Assembly (NCBI RefSeq): GCF_030547245.1
Contig: NZ_JAUOQT010000001.1
Coordinates: 1-64,000 of the forward strand
DNA length: 64,000 bases
Direction: 5' to 3'
Source of the DNA: Oceanihabitans sp. 2_MG-2023
GTDB taxonomy: Bacteria; Bacteroidota; Bacteroidia; Flavobacteriales; Flavobacteriaceae
Made by a program: the position numbers and the translations under genes. Position 1 is the first letter of the stretch. Each line of letters opens with the position of its first letter. Below, piece by piece: positions 37,918 through 45,849 of this stretch. The notes under the pieces are model-generated. The model saw only the letters and a program-made list of their open reading frames with translations. It ran no database searches and was not told the origin of the DNA.

Positions 37918-37956
37918 TTAAAAACCCAAATAGATGAATTTCTATTTGGGTTTTTT
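37918..37956 (+). terminator. Terminator of pnp
   Basis: AAAACCCAAATAGA / TCTATTTGGGTTTT hairpin followed by T-run. Confidence 0.85.
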
Positions 37957-38123
37957 AATTCCTTAAACTCTTTTTTTATTTAAATTATTTGTTAAACCAC
38001 ATAGAATTAAAACATAAATATTCTAAAACTTAAAAAAAACTTAAATCGTTATTTTAAAACATCTAAACCTACAACATCCACGTAAATCTAATTGTAAATA
38101 GAAACTTAACAACCAAAAGATTT

Positions 38124-39524
38124 ATGTCCACAAAATCCCCAAAACTCTCAAAAAGTAATTCTAAAAAATTAAACAGCTTTTTTAAAACCTTTTTAAACAC
38201 AAATAAAAAAACAGAAAACTCACAAAACAAAATGGTACTGTTAAGTACTTTTTTACTCCTTTTAATGGGTATTTATTTTTTTTCTGTATTTCATAATGAT
38301 TTCAATACGTTTAATAATTACACAACGGGATCACAAATAGGTTATACATTTATAATTATTGCTACAAGTCTATTTATTTACAAAACCTTGTTTTTTATAT
38401 ATACAGCCTACCACTATATAAAATACAAACCTATTAGTTCTGTATGCGATAGTGAATTACCAACTTGCACCGTAATTGTTCCAGCATATAACGAAGGAAA
38501 ACAAGTTTGGCACACATTAATGAGTTTAGCAAAAAGCAACTATCCGAAACATAAATTACAACTTTTAGCTATAGATGATGGTAGCAAAGATGACACATGG
38601 AAATGGATGCTAGACGCCAAAGAACAACTAGGCGATTGTTTAGAAATAATAAAACAACCTAAAAACATGGGAAAACGTCATGCTTTATACAAAGGGTTTC
38701 ATATAGGTACTGGACAAATATTTATAACGGTAGATAGTGACTCGATTGTAGTAGAAGACACCCTTAGAAACTTAGTTAGCCCTTTTGTAAAAGACAAAAA
38801 TTGTGGCGCTGTTGCAGGAAATATTAGAGTATTAAATAACAAAAAGGAAATGCTTCCTAAAATGCTAGATGTAAGTTTTGTAATGAGTTTTGAGTTTGTA
38901 CGTTCGGCAGAAAGTAATTTAAAATCGGTATTATGCACTCCTGGTGCTTTAGCTGCTTACAGTAGTACAGCAGTTTCGGACTGCTTACCAGAATGGATAA
39001 ACCAAACTTTTAGAGGAACTCCTTCAGATATTGGAGAAGATAGAGCAATGACTAACATGATTTTAAAACAGGGGAAACATGTTCTCTTTCAAAAAAACGC
39101 TATTGCCTACACGAATGTACCAGAAGAATATTTAGGGCTTTATAAAATGTTTATTCGCTGGGGAAGAAGTAATGTTCGTGAAAATTTAGAAATGGGAAAA
39201 TATGTCTTCACCAATTTTAGAGAAGGAAAAAAAACAGGAACAAGATTATTATTTATTAGTCATTTTATGCACTTAATAATGAGTTATCCTTTAATTCTTT
39301 TTATGCTATTCTTTGTTTTAGTACATCCGTTGCTTTTTTTAGGTTCTACAATGGTTAGTATTTTAATTTTATCCACTTTTTCGTTGGTGTTTTTTACAAA
39401 TAAACATAAATCTTCTCAAGGTTTTTGGGCTTATCCATATAGTATTTTATATACCTTTGGGTTATTTTGGATTACACCTTACGCTATAGCAACTGCTGCT
39501 AAAAGCGGTTGGTTAACGCGTTAA
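38124..39524 (+). CDS. Processive-type family 2 glycosyltransferase
   Basis: 466 residues. A basic, Ser/Lys-rich N-terminus of ~35 residues, then two membrane helices (about 38-57 and 75-97). The GT-A core has TCTVIVPAYNEG, IDDGSKDDTW, the metal-binding FITVDSDSIVVED, GEDRAMTN and the processivity-type motif IRWGRSNVRE (R/QxxRW-like). C-terminal helices complete it. This layout matches hyaluronan/chitin-type synthases (NodC family), so it probably polymerises and exports a polysaccharide with a sugar not deducible here. No other polysaccharide gene is nearby. Confidence 0.75.
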   Translation: MSTKSPKLSKSNSKKLNSFFKTFLNTNKKTENSQNKMVLLSTFLLLLMGIYFFSVFHNDFNTFNNYTTGSQIGYTFIIIATSLFIYKTLFFIYTAYHYIKYKPISSVCDSELPTCTVIVPAYNEGKQVWHTLMSLAKSNYPKHKLQLLAIDDGSKDDTWKWMLDAKEQLGDCLEIIKQPKNMGKRHALYKGFHIGTGQIFITVDSDSIVVEDTLRNLVSPFVKDKNCGAVAGNIRVLNNKKEMLPKMLDVSFVMSFEFVRSAESNLKSVLCTPGALAAYSSTAVSDCLPEWINQTFRGTPSDIGEDRAMTNMILKQGKHVLFQKNAIAYTNVPEEYLGLYKMFIRWGRSNVRENLEMGKYVFTNFREGKKTGTRLLFISHFMHLIMSYPLILFMLFFVLVHPLLFLGSTMVSILILSTFSLVFFTNKHKSSQGFWAYPYSILYTFGLFWITPYAIATAAKSGWLTR

Positions 39525-39570
39525 TTAACTAGACGTAACACCCTGTAATTGAAAAAGATAATTGTTAAGC

Positions 39571-39669
39571 GCGTTAAGGATTGTAGTGGCATCCTTTTTT
39601 ATTTTTCTTAAAAAAGATATAACGAAAAGCCTGCCCTTTTTAAGTTTTTTTGCTTAAAAAGGGAACGTC
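39571..39669 (+). repeat. Dispersed intergenic repeat, copy A
   Basis: Begins GCGTTAAGGATTGTAG and contains AAAGATATAACG, AAAAGCCTGCCC and ends GGGAACGTC. Blocks match copy B at 33924-33997, which is in the opposite orientation. It contains an AAGGAT/ATCCTT terminator-like hairpin (39576-39596) and an internal inverted repeat at 39634-39663. Confidence 0.55.
39576..39600 (+). terminator. Terminator after glycosyltransferase gene
   Basis: AAGGAT / ATCCTT arms with a T6 run, within repeat copy A. Confidence 0.6.
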
Positions 39670-39691
39670 AAAAAAATAAAATGAAACTTTT

Positions 39692-39718
39692 TGTAACATT
39701 TACTGTTATTTCTACGTA
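39692..39718 (+). promoter_or_regulatory. ECF-like promoter upstream of rpoD
   Basis: TGTAACA at 39692-39698 and CGTA at 39715-39718, with 17 nt after AAC, 51 bp before the rpoD ATG. Similar to the element at 24712-24738. A normal TAnnTTTG box is not evident here. Confidence 0.4.
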
Positions 39719-39768
39719 TAACTATATAGAACGTTTTATTCACACAAATTTTTACACGAAAACATTAG

Positions 39769-40632
39769 ATGAGACAACTTAAAATTACCAAGCAGGTTAC
39801 CAATAGAGAAACCGCTTCATTAGACAAATATTTACAAGAAATTGGTAAGGTTGACTTAATTACAGCAGACGAAGAAGTAGAATTAGCACAACGTATTAAA
39901 GCCGGAGATCAAGTTGCTTTAGAGAAGTTGACAAAGGCTAACCTACGTTTCGTTGTATCTGTAGCGAAGCAATACCAAAATCAAGGTTTAACATTACCAG
40001 ATTTAATTAATGAAGGAAACTTAGGTTTAATTAAAGCTGCGCAACGTTTTGATGAAACTCGTGGTTTTAAATTTATATCGTATGCGGTTTGGTGGATTAG
40101 ACAATCTATTTTACAAGCTTTAGCAGAACAATCTAGAATTGTACGTTTGCCTTTAAACAAAATTGGTTCTATTAATAAAATTAATAAAACGTTTGCATTC
40201 TTAGAACAAGCACATGAAAGACCACCAAGTGCAGAAGAGATTGCTAAAGAATTAGACATGACTATTAACGATGTTAAGGAGTCTATGAAAAATTCTGGTC
40301 GTCACGTAAGTATGGATGCGCCTTTAGTAGAAGGGGAAGATTCTAACTTATACGATGTATTAAACTCTGGTGAATCGCCAAATCCAGATCGTGATTTATT
40401 ACACGAATCTTTACGTACAGAAATAGAACGTGCTTTAGAAACATTAACTCCTCGTGAAGCAGATGTTATTCGTTTATACTTTGGTTTAGGAAACCAACAC
40501 CCAATGACTCTTGAAGAAATTGGAGAAACGTTCGATTTAACTCGTGAGCGTGTTAGACAAATTAAAGAAAAAGCTATTCGTAGATTAAAACATACGTCTA
40601 GAAGTAAAATATTAAAAACATATTTAGGATAG
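39769..40632 (+). CDS. rpoD: Primary sigma factor RpoD (sigma-70, Bacteroidota short form)
   Basis: 287 residues, matching the short Bacteroidota primary sigma factor, which lacks region 1.1. Region 1.2 [33 protein letters not shown]; region 2 [57 protein letters not shown]; region 3 [19 protein letters not shown]; region 4 helix-turn-helix [29 protein letters not shown]. It recognises the TAnnTTTG type boxes seen in this window. A terminator follows (40668-40715). Confidence 0.96.
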   Translation: MRQLKITKQVTNRETASLDKYLQEIGKVDLITADEEVELAQRIKAGDQVALEKLTKANLRFVVSVAKQYQNQGLTLPDLINEGNLGLIKAAQRFDETRGFKFISYAVWWIRQSILQALAEQSRIVRLPLNKIGSINKINKTFAFLEQAHERPPSAEEIAKELDMTINDVKESMKNSGRHVSMDAPLVEGEDSNLYDVLNSGESPNPDRDLLHESLRTEIERALETLTPREADVIRLYFGLGNQHPMTLEEIGETFDLTRERVRQIKEKAIRRLKHTSRSKILKTYLG

Positions 40633-40667
40633 TAATTATTAAATATTACGACTAAATTACCGTAACA

Positions 40668-40715
40668 AACAGTTTAAGCTCGAGAAATCGGGTATCTCAT
40701 AACTGTTCGTTTTTT
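40668..40715 (+). terminator. Terminator after rpoD
   Basis: AACAGTT (40668-40674) pairs with AACTGTT (40701-40707), with further pairing inside, and a T-run follows. A second hairpin GAACCCAGAG/CTCTGGGTTC lies at 40728-40753. Confidence 0.55.
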
Positions 40716-40850
40716 GATTGATGAAAGAACCCAGAGCTGATTACTCTGGGTTCACTCATTTTAAAACTCATCTTACATATTCGCGAAAAGAAGAAGCTTC
40801 CCATTTTTAAATCCCTACACAAAGTGGAGAGACTTTAGAAAAGACTTTTC

Positions 40851-40858
40851 TATATTTG
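40851..40858 (+). promoter_or_regulatory. Putative rpe -7 box
   Basis: TATATTTG, 22 bp before the rpe ATG. Confidence 0.5.
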
Positions 40859-40880
40859 CAAAACACAACAAAAACTAAAA

Positions 40881-41543
40881 ATGGCTTCAAAAATAATTGC
40901 TCCTTCGATGCTTGCCGCAGACTTTGGCAACCTACAACGTGATACAGAAATGGTTAATAATAGTGATGCAGATTGGTTTCACATTGATGTAATGGATGGT
41001 CATTTTGTACCTAATATATCCTATGGAATGCCAGTAATTGCTGCTATTAAAAAACATGCAACAAAGCCATTAGATGTACATTTAATGATTGAAAAACCAG
41101 AACGTTACATTGAAGAATTCGCTAAAGTTGGTGCAGATATTATAACTGTACACCATGAATCTACTGTACATTTACATAGAACACTTACACAAATTGAAGA
41201 TGCTGGTTGTAAAGCTGGCGTGGTATTAAACCTAACAACTCCAGTTTCTGTTTTAGAGGATATTTTACCTAAATGTTATATGGTTTTGCTAATGTCCATC
41301 AACCCAGGTTTTGGCGGTCAGAAATTTGAAGAGATGACTTATTCTAGAGTTAAAAAACTTCGTAAAATGATAGAAGACCAAGGTTTAGACACTAGAATTG
41401 AAATTGATGGTGGTGTCACCGATAAAAATATTGAAAAACTTGTAGAAGCTGGCGCAGATGCTTTTGTTGCTGGAAGTCACGTTTTTAAAAGCGAGAATCC
41501 TACTGCTACCATTGCTAACTTAAAAAGGCTAGCAAACAGTTAA
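40881..41543 (+). CDS. rpe: Ribulose-phosphate 3-epimerase
   Basis: 220 residues, TIM barrel. APSMLAADFGNLQRDTEMV at the start, DWFHIDVMDGHFVPNISYG, LDVHLMIEKPERYIEEFA, MSINPGFGGQKFEEM, IEIDGGVTDKNI, and GADAFVAGSHVF are all diagnostic; His and Asp residues hold the metal and act as acid/base. It interconverts ribulose-5-P and xylulose-5-P in the pentose phosphate pathway. Convergent with the peptidase gene, stops overlapping by four bases. Confidence 0.97.
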   Translation: MASKIIAPSMLAADFGNLQRDTEMVNNSDADWFHIDVMDGHFVPNISYGMPVIAAIKKHATKPLDVHLMIEKPERYIEEFAKVGADIITVHHESTVHLHRTLTQIEDAGCKAGVVLNLTTPVSVLEDILPKCYMVLLMSINPGFGGQKFEEMTYSRVKKLRKMIEDQGLDTRIEIDGGVTDKNIEKLVEAGADAFVAGSHVFKSENPTATIANLKRLANS

Positions 41544-42424
41544 TATCCTGCAAAATTAAAGTTTAACATTTGTTTTACTTTGTCATAAATTTTGGGAAAC
41601 TCTGATCGAAACTCGCTTGGGGTTTCTATAAAATTTTCTACTAAAACAGAAACAAACTCAAACTGGTTTTCAAAAGCATAGTCTCTAAAATAACCGGAAG
41701 TCGTCAGTTTTTGTTTTAACACCTCGCTGGTTTCTACTAATCGAGTGAGTTCTTGAAAAGAATCTAAAAAAATTGCTGCACTAGTGCTATAACTTCGCGA
41801 TTTCAAAAACGAAAAGTGCATGGCATGAATACATTCATGCACTCCTAAATTCATATTATCATCTTCAATATTATACCCTTTTACAAAATCTTCCCAAGAA
41901 AAAACTAAAGCATTGTAAGCCATATTAAATTCTCCTTTATGCATACTTTTATTCATTGTAGAATAATATGCTTTATCATAAATTATCACTTTATCTATAC
42001 ATTCAATTTTATAATCTCTATAACCAAAAGTAAGTTTTGCTGCTGTAGCAGAAATCAATACTTGCATGCTATTCGTCACTTTAGATTCTTTTCCAATAAA
42101 TTCCCAGTTTTTTAAATAGTAACTAAGTCGATGCTCGAAGTTCTTTTTTTCGGAAAGGCTTAATCGTTTATAAAAATCAAATTCTTGTTTTAAAATAGAT
42201 TTATAAGCGATAGGAAGTTGATTCCTTTTCAAGTAAACATGTGTGAAAAATTGTTTCTTTTTAAAAAACGTTACGCGTACCTTTTCTAAAAAAGTAAAAG
42301 TGCCGCGAACAGTCATAATTATAGTTAATATAACTGTAAACACAATTAATATAACTGTTAGTATTATAATTAGTAATGGTGGGGTTTCATAATCTGTTTG
42401 AAGAAGAAAAAAGAGATTTGACAT
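41540..42424 (-). CDS. MtfA-like zinc-dependent membrane peptidase
   Basis: 294 residues. One N-terminal membrane helix (about 15-40, IIILTVILIVFTVILTIIM), then a soluble domain. The zinc motif HECIH lies near residue 190 (MNLGVHECIHAMHF) with a following FLDSFQELTRLVE that supplies a likely third ligand (Glu), as in the MtfA/M90 gluzincin family. Preceded by TFGYRDYKIECIDKVIIYDKAYY, a family-like stretch. It lies 35 bp downstream of the tape-measure gene on the same strand and may be cotranscribed with the injection-system operon, but related peptidases also stand alone. Confidence 0.75.
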   Translation of the reverse strand: MSNLFFLLQTDYETPPLLIIILTVILIVFTVILTIIMTVRGTFTFLEKVRVTFFKKKQFFTHVYLKRNQLPIAYKSILKQEFDFYKRLSLSEKKNFEHRLSYYLKNWEFIGKESKVTNSMQVLISATAAKLTFGYRDYKIECIDKVIIYDKAYYSTMNKSMHKGEFNMAYNALVFSWEDFVKGYNIEDDNMNLGVHECIHAMHFSFLKSRSYSTSAAIFLDSFQELTRLVETSEVLKQKLTTSGYFRDYAFENQFEFVSVLVENFIETPSEFRSEFPKIYDKVKQMLNFNFAGY

Positions 42425-42459
42425 GAATTATAAGTAGGCTTTTATAATTTTGTTAAAAA

Positions 42460-42975
42460 TTAATACTGCCAATTTACATGTAATGGTTTTAGCATCCAAG
42501 GAAAACTAAGGATTCTAAAAGAAAAAGGGACTTTATATAGCAACATATCATAAGATCTATTTTGCACAGTTAATTCCCAGTGTGCTACTTTTTCGGAAAG
42601 CTTTCCTTCTCTTTGAAACCAATTCTTACGAAATCCGTCATGAGAAGTAGTTCCAATAGCAGTCCATTGGTATATTACTGCATCCAATAAACCCTGCATA
42701 AGTTCTTTTTGATTTTCTGAAATTGGAGTTTCCTCATTCCCTAGAGTTTCTATAGGAAGGCCACAAATTAGTTTATTTAAAACTAAAAAAGGTGCTTCAG
42801 TTTGTTCTATTCCTGTTGCCAAGTATTGTAAACAATGAACCGCTTGTAATTGTAATTTCTCATTTTTAAAACGAATACCTTTCGTAAGTGCAAGCCTTTC
42901 AAAAAGTAATGGAAAATACCCATTTAAAAGCACCAATCCTGCATTATTAATAAAAACATCTTCGTTTAATTTCAT
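42460..42975 (-). CDS. Contractile injection system tape measure protein (very short)
   Basis: 171 residues. The whole protein matches the conserved C-terminal domain of the CIS tape-measure family (Afp14-like): VFINNAGLVLLNGYFPLLFERL, QLQAVHCLQYLATGIEQTEAPFLVLNKLICGLP, LLDAVIYQWTAIGTTSHDGFRKNWFQREGKL, and LLYKVPFSFRILSFPWMLKPLHVNW. Afp14-like proteins are normally several hundred residues or longer, because their length sets the particle length. Here the N-terminal variable region is absent. The frame opens and closes normally and no frameshift is seen upstream, so it does not look like a broken remnant by sequence alone. Confidence 0.75.
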   Translation of the reverse strand: MKLNEDVFINNAGLVLLNGYFPLLFERLALTKGIRFKNEKLQLQAVHCLQYLATGIEQTEAPFLVLNKLICGLPIETLGNEETPISENQKELMQGLLDAVIYQWTAIGTTSHDGFRKNWFQREGKLSEKVAHWELTVQNRSYDMLLYKVPFSFRILSFPWMLKPLHVNWQY

Positions 42976-43025
42976 TTTATTCTTCTTTATAGTAGGTTTT
43001 TATTATATATACTTGAGCAAATAAT

Positions 43026-43556
43026 TTACGTAGCATTACAACTAGTTTTATGAACCAATACAGGACTTATTCCTCCTGAATAATCTAGTATAGAGCAATA
43101 CCTTGTTTGTTTTAATATAGCTTTCAATTTTAAGAAATTTGGGTCATGATAGGGTTTAATTACTTTCCTTCCAGTTAATACTAATTCTAAATCTTTATCG
43201 TACAATTTCTGTGTTAAAAAAAAGCTTGCTATTCCACCTCCAAAATCTACGTTTGTGATCTCACCATTTTGTTCCTTTTCATATAAATAAGCTTTGAAAG
43301 TAGAATTAAAACAATCATAAAATTGTTTCCAAAGCTTTGTTTGTTCTCCTATCAACTCCACATACAAAATCATTTTAGATTCCATTATAAGATAGCCATG
43401 AATGTTCATGTCTTTTTCTATAACGGCTTTATTCAAAGATTCTGCAATCATTATTTTACGAAATTCATTTGGAATATGATGATGCCAATTCTTATAAACC
43501 AATTTAAATAATTGTCTTTTTGTCCCATCTATAATTACTTTAGACTTTTCCATCAT
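43026..43556 (-). CDS. Degenerate IS200/RAYT-like protein in the injection operon
   Basis: 176 residues. The first ~100 residues recall the Y1_Tnp (REP-associated tyrosine transposase) fold: TKRQLFKLVYKNWHHHIPNEFRKIMIAESLNKAVIEKDMNIHGYLIMES. At the position where active members have a MPNHVHLL-like HUH motif this protein reads LIMESKMILYVEL, so both metal-binding His are missing. No conserved catalytic Tyr helix is evident. It sits 18 bp after the AAA+ gene, with no flanking inverted repeats. It is more likely a domesticated accessory protein than a live transposase. Medium certainty on fold, low on role. Confidence 0.5.
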   Translation of the reverse strand: MMEKSKVIIDGTKRQLFKLVYKNWHHHIPNEFRKIMIAESLNKAVIEKDMNIHGYLIMESKMILYVELIGEQTKLWKQFYDCFNSTFKAYLYEKEQNGEITNVDFGGGIASFFLTQKLYDKDLELVLTGRKVIKPYHDPNFLKLKAILKQTRYCSILDYSGGISPVLVHKTSCNAT

Positions 43557-43574
43557 GCTGTAACTAAATACTAT

Positions 43575-44915
43575 TTAAAGTATTATTTTTTTTTGGAATT
43601 CCTTTTTTATACCTTCTAGTAATTCTTTTTTTGTGACTTCAATAGAATTTCTTTCTACTGCTTTTAATGCACAAAATCTAAGTACATTATTAATACCTCC
43701 TCCTGATAATTCATAATCTTGTGCAAGTTGCCTTACATCAATATCTTTAGATAATTTACAACCATTAGAAAATGTATTCTTCCATAATTGATAACGAGAA
43801 TTGGCATTTGGCATACTAAAAGGAATTATAGATTGGAATCTTCTAATAAAAGCTTGATCTATATTATTTTTTAAATTAGAAGAAAGTATCACCACACCAG
43901 AAAAATCTTCTATACGTTGTAATAAATAGGACACTTCTTGATTCGCATAACTATCATGTGCATCACTCACGTTAGTTCGTTTACCAAATAGCGCATCTGC
44001 TTCATCAAAAAAGAGTATCCAACCTTTTTGTTCGGCTTTATCAAATAATTTACTGAGGTTTTTTTCGGTTTCACCAATATATTTTGAAATAACCATTGAT
44101 AAATCTATTCGATACACATCTCTATTTGTGACTTTACCAAGTAAGGTTGCGGTAAGCGTTTTCCCGGTTCCAGGAGGACCATGAAAAAAAGCGCGAAATC
44201 CTGGCTTTAACCTTTGTTCTAATTTCCAATCTTTCATAATTGTACTACCATGTTGTAACCATGTCTTTATTTCGAATATTTGGTCTAAAACAGTATTATC
44301 TAGCACAAGATCATTCCACTCTAATTTTGTGCTTATTTTTTTTGCTAGAAAACTGGGTATTTGTTTTACTTCCTGCATATATCCTGTAATAAAATAATCT
44401 AGCCATTGGTCATTTAAAGATAGGATCCCGTTGTATTTAGGAATATATTTTTTTGTTTTACTCAATGCAATAACATCTTCTTTAATTAAAATAGAATCCC
44501 GGTTAAATAAATGCATCGCTTCATACCTTAACGCAGGATTTGTTGCAGAAATCAGAAACATAACTGTTTCACCAGTTGGCAGAAACCCTCTATGTTTTTC
44601 ATCTATTATTCCACCAAACGCAGTGAATTCTCTTTTGTATATTTGATTTTTTTCTAAGAAAACATCCAGAATTTCTGGTTTAATATTTGGAGTCATAGCT
44701 AACACAAGCACTAATCGTTGGTAGATATTAAGCTCCCAATTTATAACACTTGTAGCATAATAATCTCTTTTATTTTCCAGATTAGGCAAGGGAATATCTT
44801 GCCATTTATTTTGGTTATCTTCTTGTTTTAAATAACTCTTAAGAACTTGATCTATTACTTTTTGTAACCAATCGATTTCATTGTATATCGTTTTTAAAGT
44901 TTCCGTTTGACCCAT
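43575..44915 (-). CDS. AAA+ ATPase of contractile injection system
   Basis: 446 residues. The N-terminal ~215 residues are an unassigned helical domain. The AAA+ module has Walker A HGPPGTGKT (about 248), Walker B ILFFDEADALFG (about 305), the sensor region VVILSSNLKNNIDQAFIRRFQ with its Arg finger, and the small lid domain. Afp15-like AAA+ proteins are universal in Afp/PVC/MAC-type clusters and needed for assembly. Its start overlaps the end of the upstream 316-residue gene by 38 bases, so translation of the two is coupled. Confidence 0.9.
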   Translation of the reverse strand: MGQTETLKTIYNEIDWLQKVIDQVLKSYLKQEDNQNKWQDIPLPNLENKRDYYATSVINWELNIYQRLVLVLAMTPNIKPEILDVFLEKNQIYKREFTAFGGIIDEKHRGFLPTGETVMFLISATNPALRYEAMHLFNRDSILIKEDVIALSKTKKYIPKYNGILSLNDQWLDYFITGYMQEVKQIPSFLAKKISTKLEWNDLVLDNTVLDQIFEIKTWLQHGSTIMKDWKLEQRLKPGFRAFFHGPPGTGKTLTATLLGKVTNRDVYRIDLSMVISKYIGETEKNLSKLFDKAEQKGWILFFDEADALFGKRTNVSDAHDSYANQEVSYLLQRIEDFSGVVILSSNLKNNIDQAFIRRFQSIIPFSMPNANSRYQLWKNTFSNGCKLSKDIDVRQLAQDYELSGGGINNVLRFCALKAVERNSIEVTKKELLEGIKKEFQKKIIL

Positions 44916-45828
44916 AGCGTATAAATAATTTATTAATATCTTCTAAATTTGCATCTTCCCATTTAAAGTAACTCAGTGCAGTATTCGGATTTAACGTATT
45001 TGGGGGTAGCATATCTAAAACATTAGACGCAATATTTACGCAATGTTTTTGAGAAACAAAATTGGGATCCTGATAATAATCCTGATTAAAAAAATCGTTA
45101 GCCCAATCCTCTTTATTCTTTTGTTTAGAAATTAAATCTCTTATGAAGGCTTCTACTTTTTCATTCTTAACAGTTAATTTTTTTGCTTTAAAAAACTGAG
45201 GAATTCGTTTGTCTTCTCTTTGGTAATACTCAATATTTCGCGAGCTAATTGTTTTAGTAGTATCATGGCAAAACAAATCTTGTAGTCCAAAATTTTCTGC
45301 TTCAGTAGCTAACTCTAATTCTGCATCACTATTACCTGAAACTACTAAAGACCAACCTTCCGCAGTTGCACATTCGTTAACAACATACAATTCGCGAAAG
45401 GAATAATATGTTTGAGTCATTTTTATAATAAGCGCATCCTTAAAAGCATTCCAATTAAAAAGCTTTGTAGATTTCGGATTGTTTGCTGTAAACCAATAAC
45501 TACCAGCACTTTTAAATGCTAATATTTGTTTACTGTATTCAAAATTTCCTTCTAAAGCATTTTCACCATTTGTTCTACCAGAATATGGTTTAGAAACTCC
45601 TTCATTAAAATTCCAGTTTGCGGCATTTAATAGTATGTTAGATTCTATTTCGCAATCATTCTTGTCTACAATCCCATCTCTAAAAACGTTCCCTAAAACA
45701 ACCATTTGTCCATCTTTAATTTGAAAAAAGTCACCAGGGTACAGATTCTGATTTTGAATTATTGAAGGTATATATCCTCCTGTTTTTAAATAAAAATCTT
45801 CGTGAAATTTTTGATATAAATTATTCAT
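44878..45828 (-). CDS. Unassigned 316-residue protein of the injection operon
   Basis: 316 residues, no signal peptide or clear membrane helix. The N-terminus (KTGGYIPSIIQNQNLYPGDFFQIKDGQMVVLGNVF) is beta-rich with a Gly-Asp turn. The middle (AFKSAGSYWFTANNPKS; ELYVVNECATAEGWSLVVSG) has alternating long strands and helices. In pattern it faintly recalls bacterial gasdermin-like pore formers, but I see no decisive motif and no cleavage linker. It could be an effector, a baseplate part, or an assembly factor. The last 38 bases overlap the AAA+ gene start. Confidence 0.55.
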   Translation of the reverse strand: MNNLYQKFHEDFYLKTGGYIPSIIQNQNLYPGDFFQIKDGQMVVLGNVFRDGIVDKNDCEIESNILLNAANWNFNEGVSKPYSGRTNGENALEGNFEYSKQILAFKSAGSYWFTANNPKSTKLFNWNAFKDALIIKMTQTYYSFRELYVVNECATAEGWSLVVSGNSDAELELATEAENFGLQDLFCHDTTKTISSRNIEYYQREDKRIPQFFKAKKLTVKNEKVEAFIRDLISKQKNKEDWANDFFNQDYYQDPNFVSQKHCVNIASNVLDMLPPNTLNPNTALSYFKWEDANLEDINKLFIRYGSNGNFKNDIQ

Positions 45829-45849
45829 AATTATTGTTTTAGTTTTGTG

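Noticed and set aside
42460-42975. Pseudogene remnant of a long tape-measure gene
   Set aside because: The gene has an intact start, a full conserved domain and no upstream frame with matching sequence, so it is kept as a real but very short gene.
43026-43556. Active insertion sequence of the IS200 type
   Set aside because: The HUH motif is missing, no terminal hairpins flank it and it is spaced like its operon neighbours, so it is listed as a degenerate or domesticated protein.
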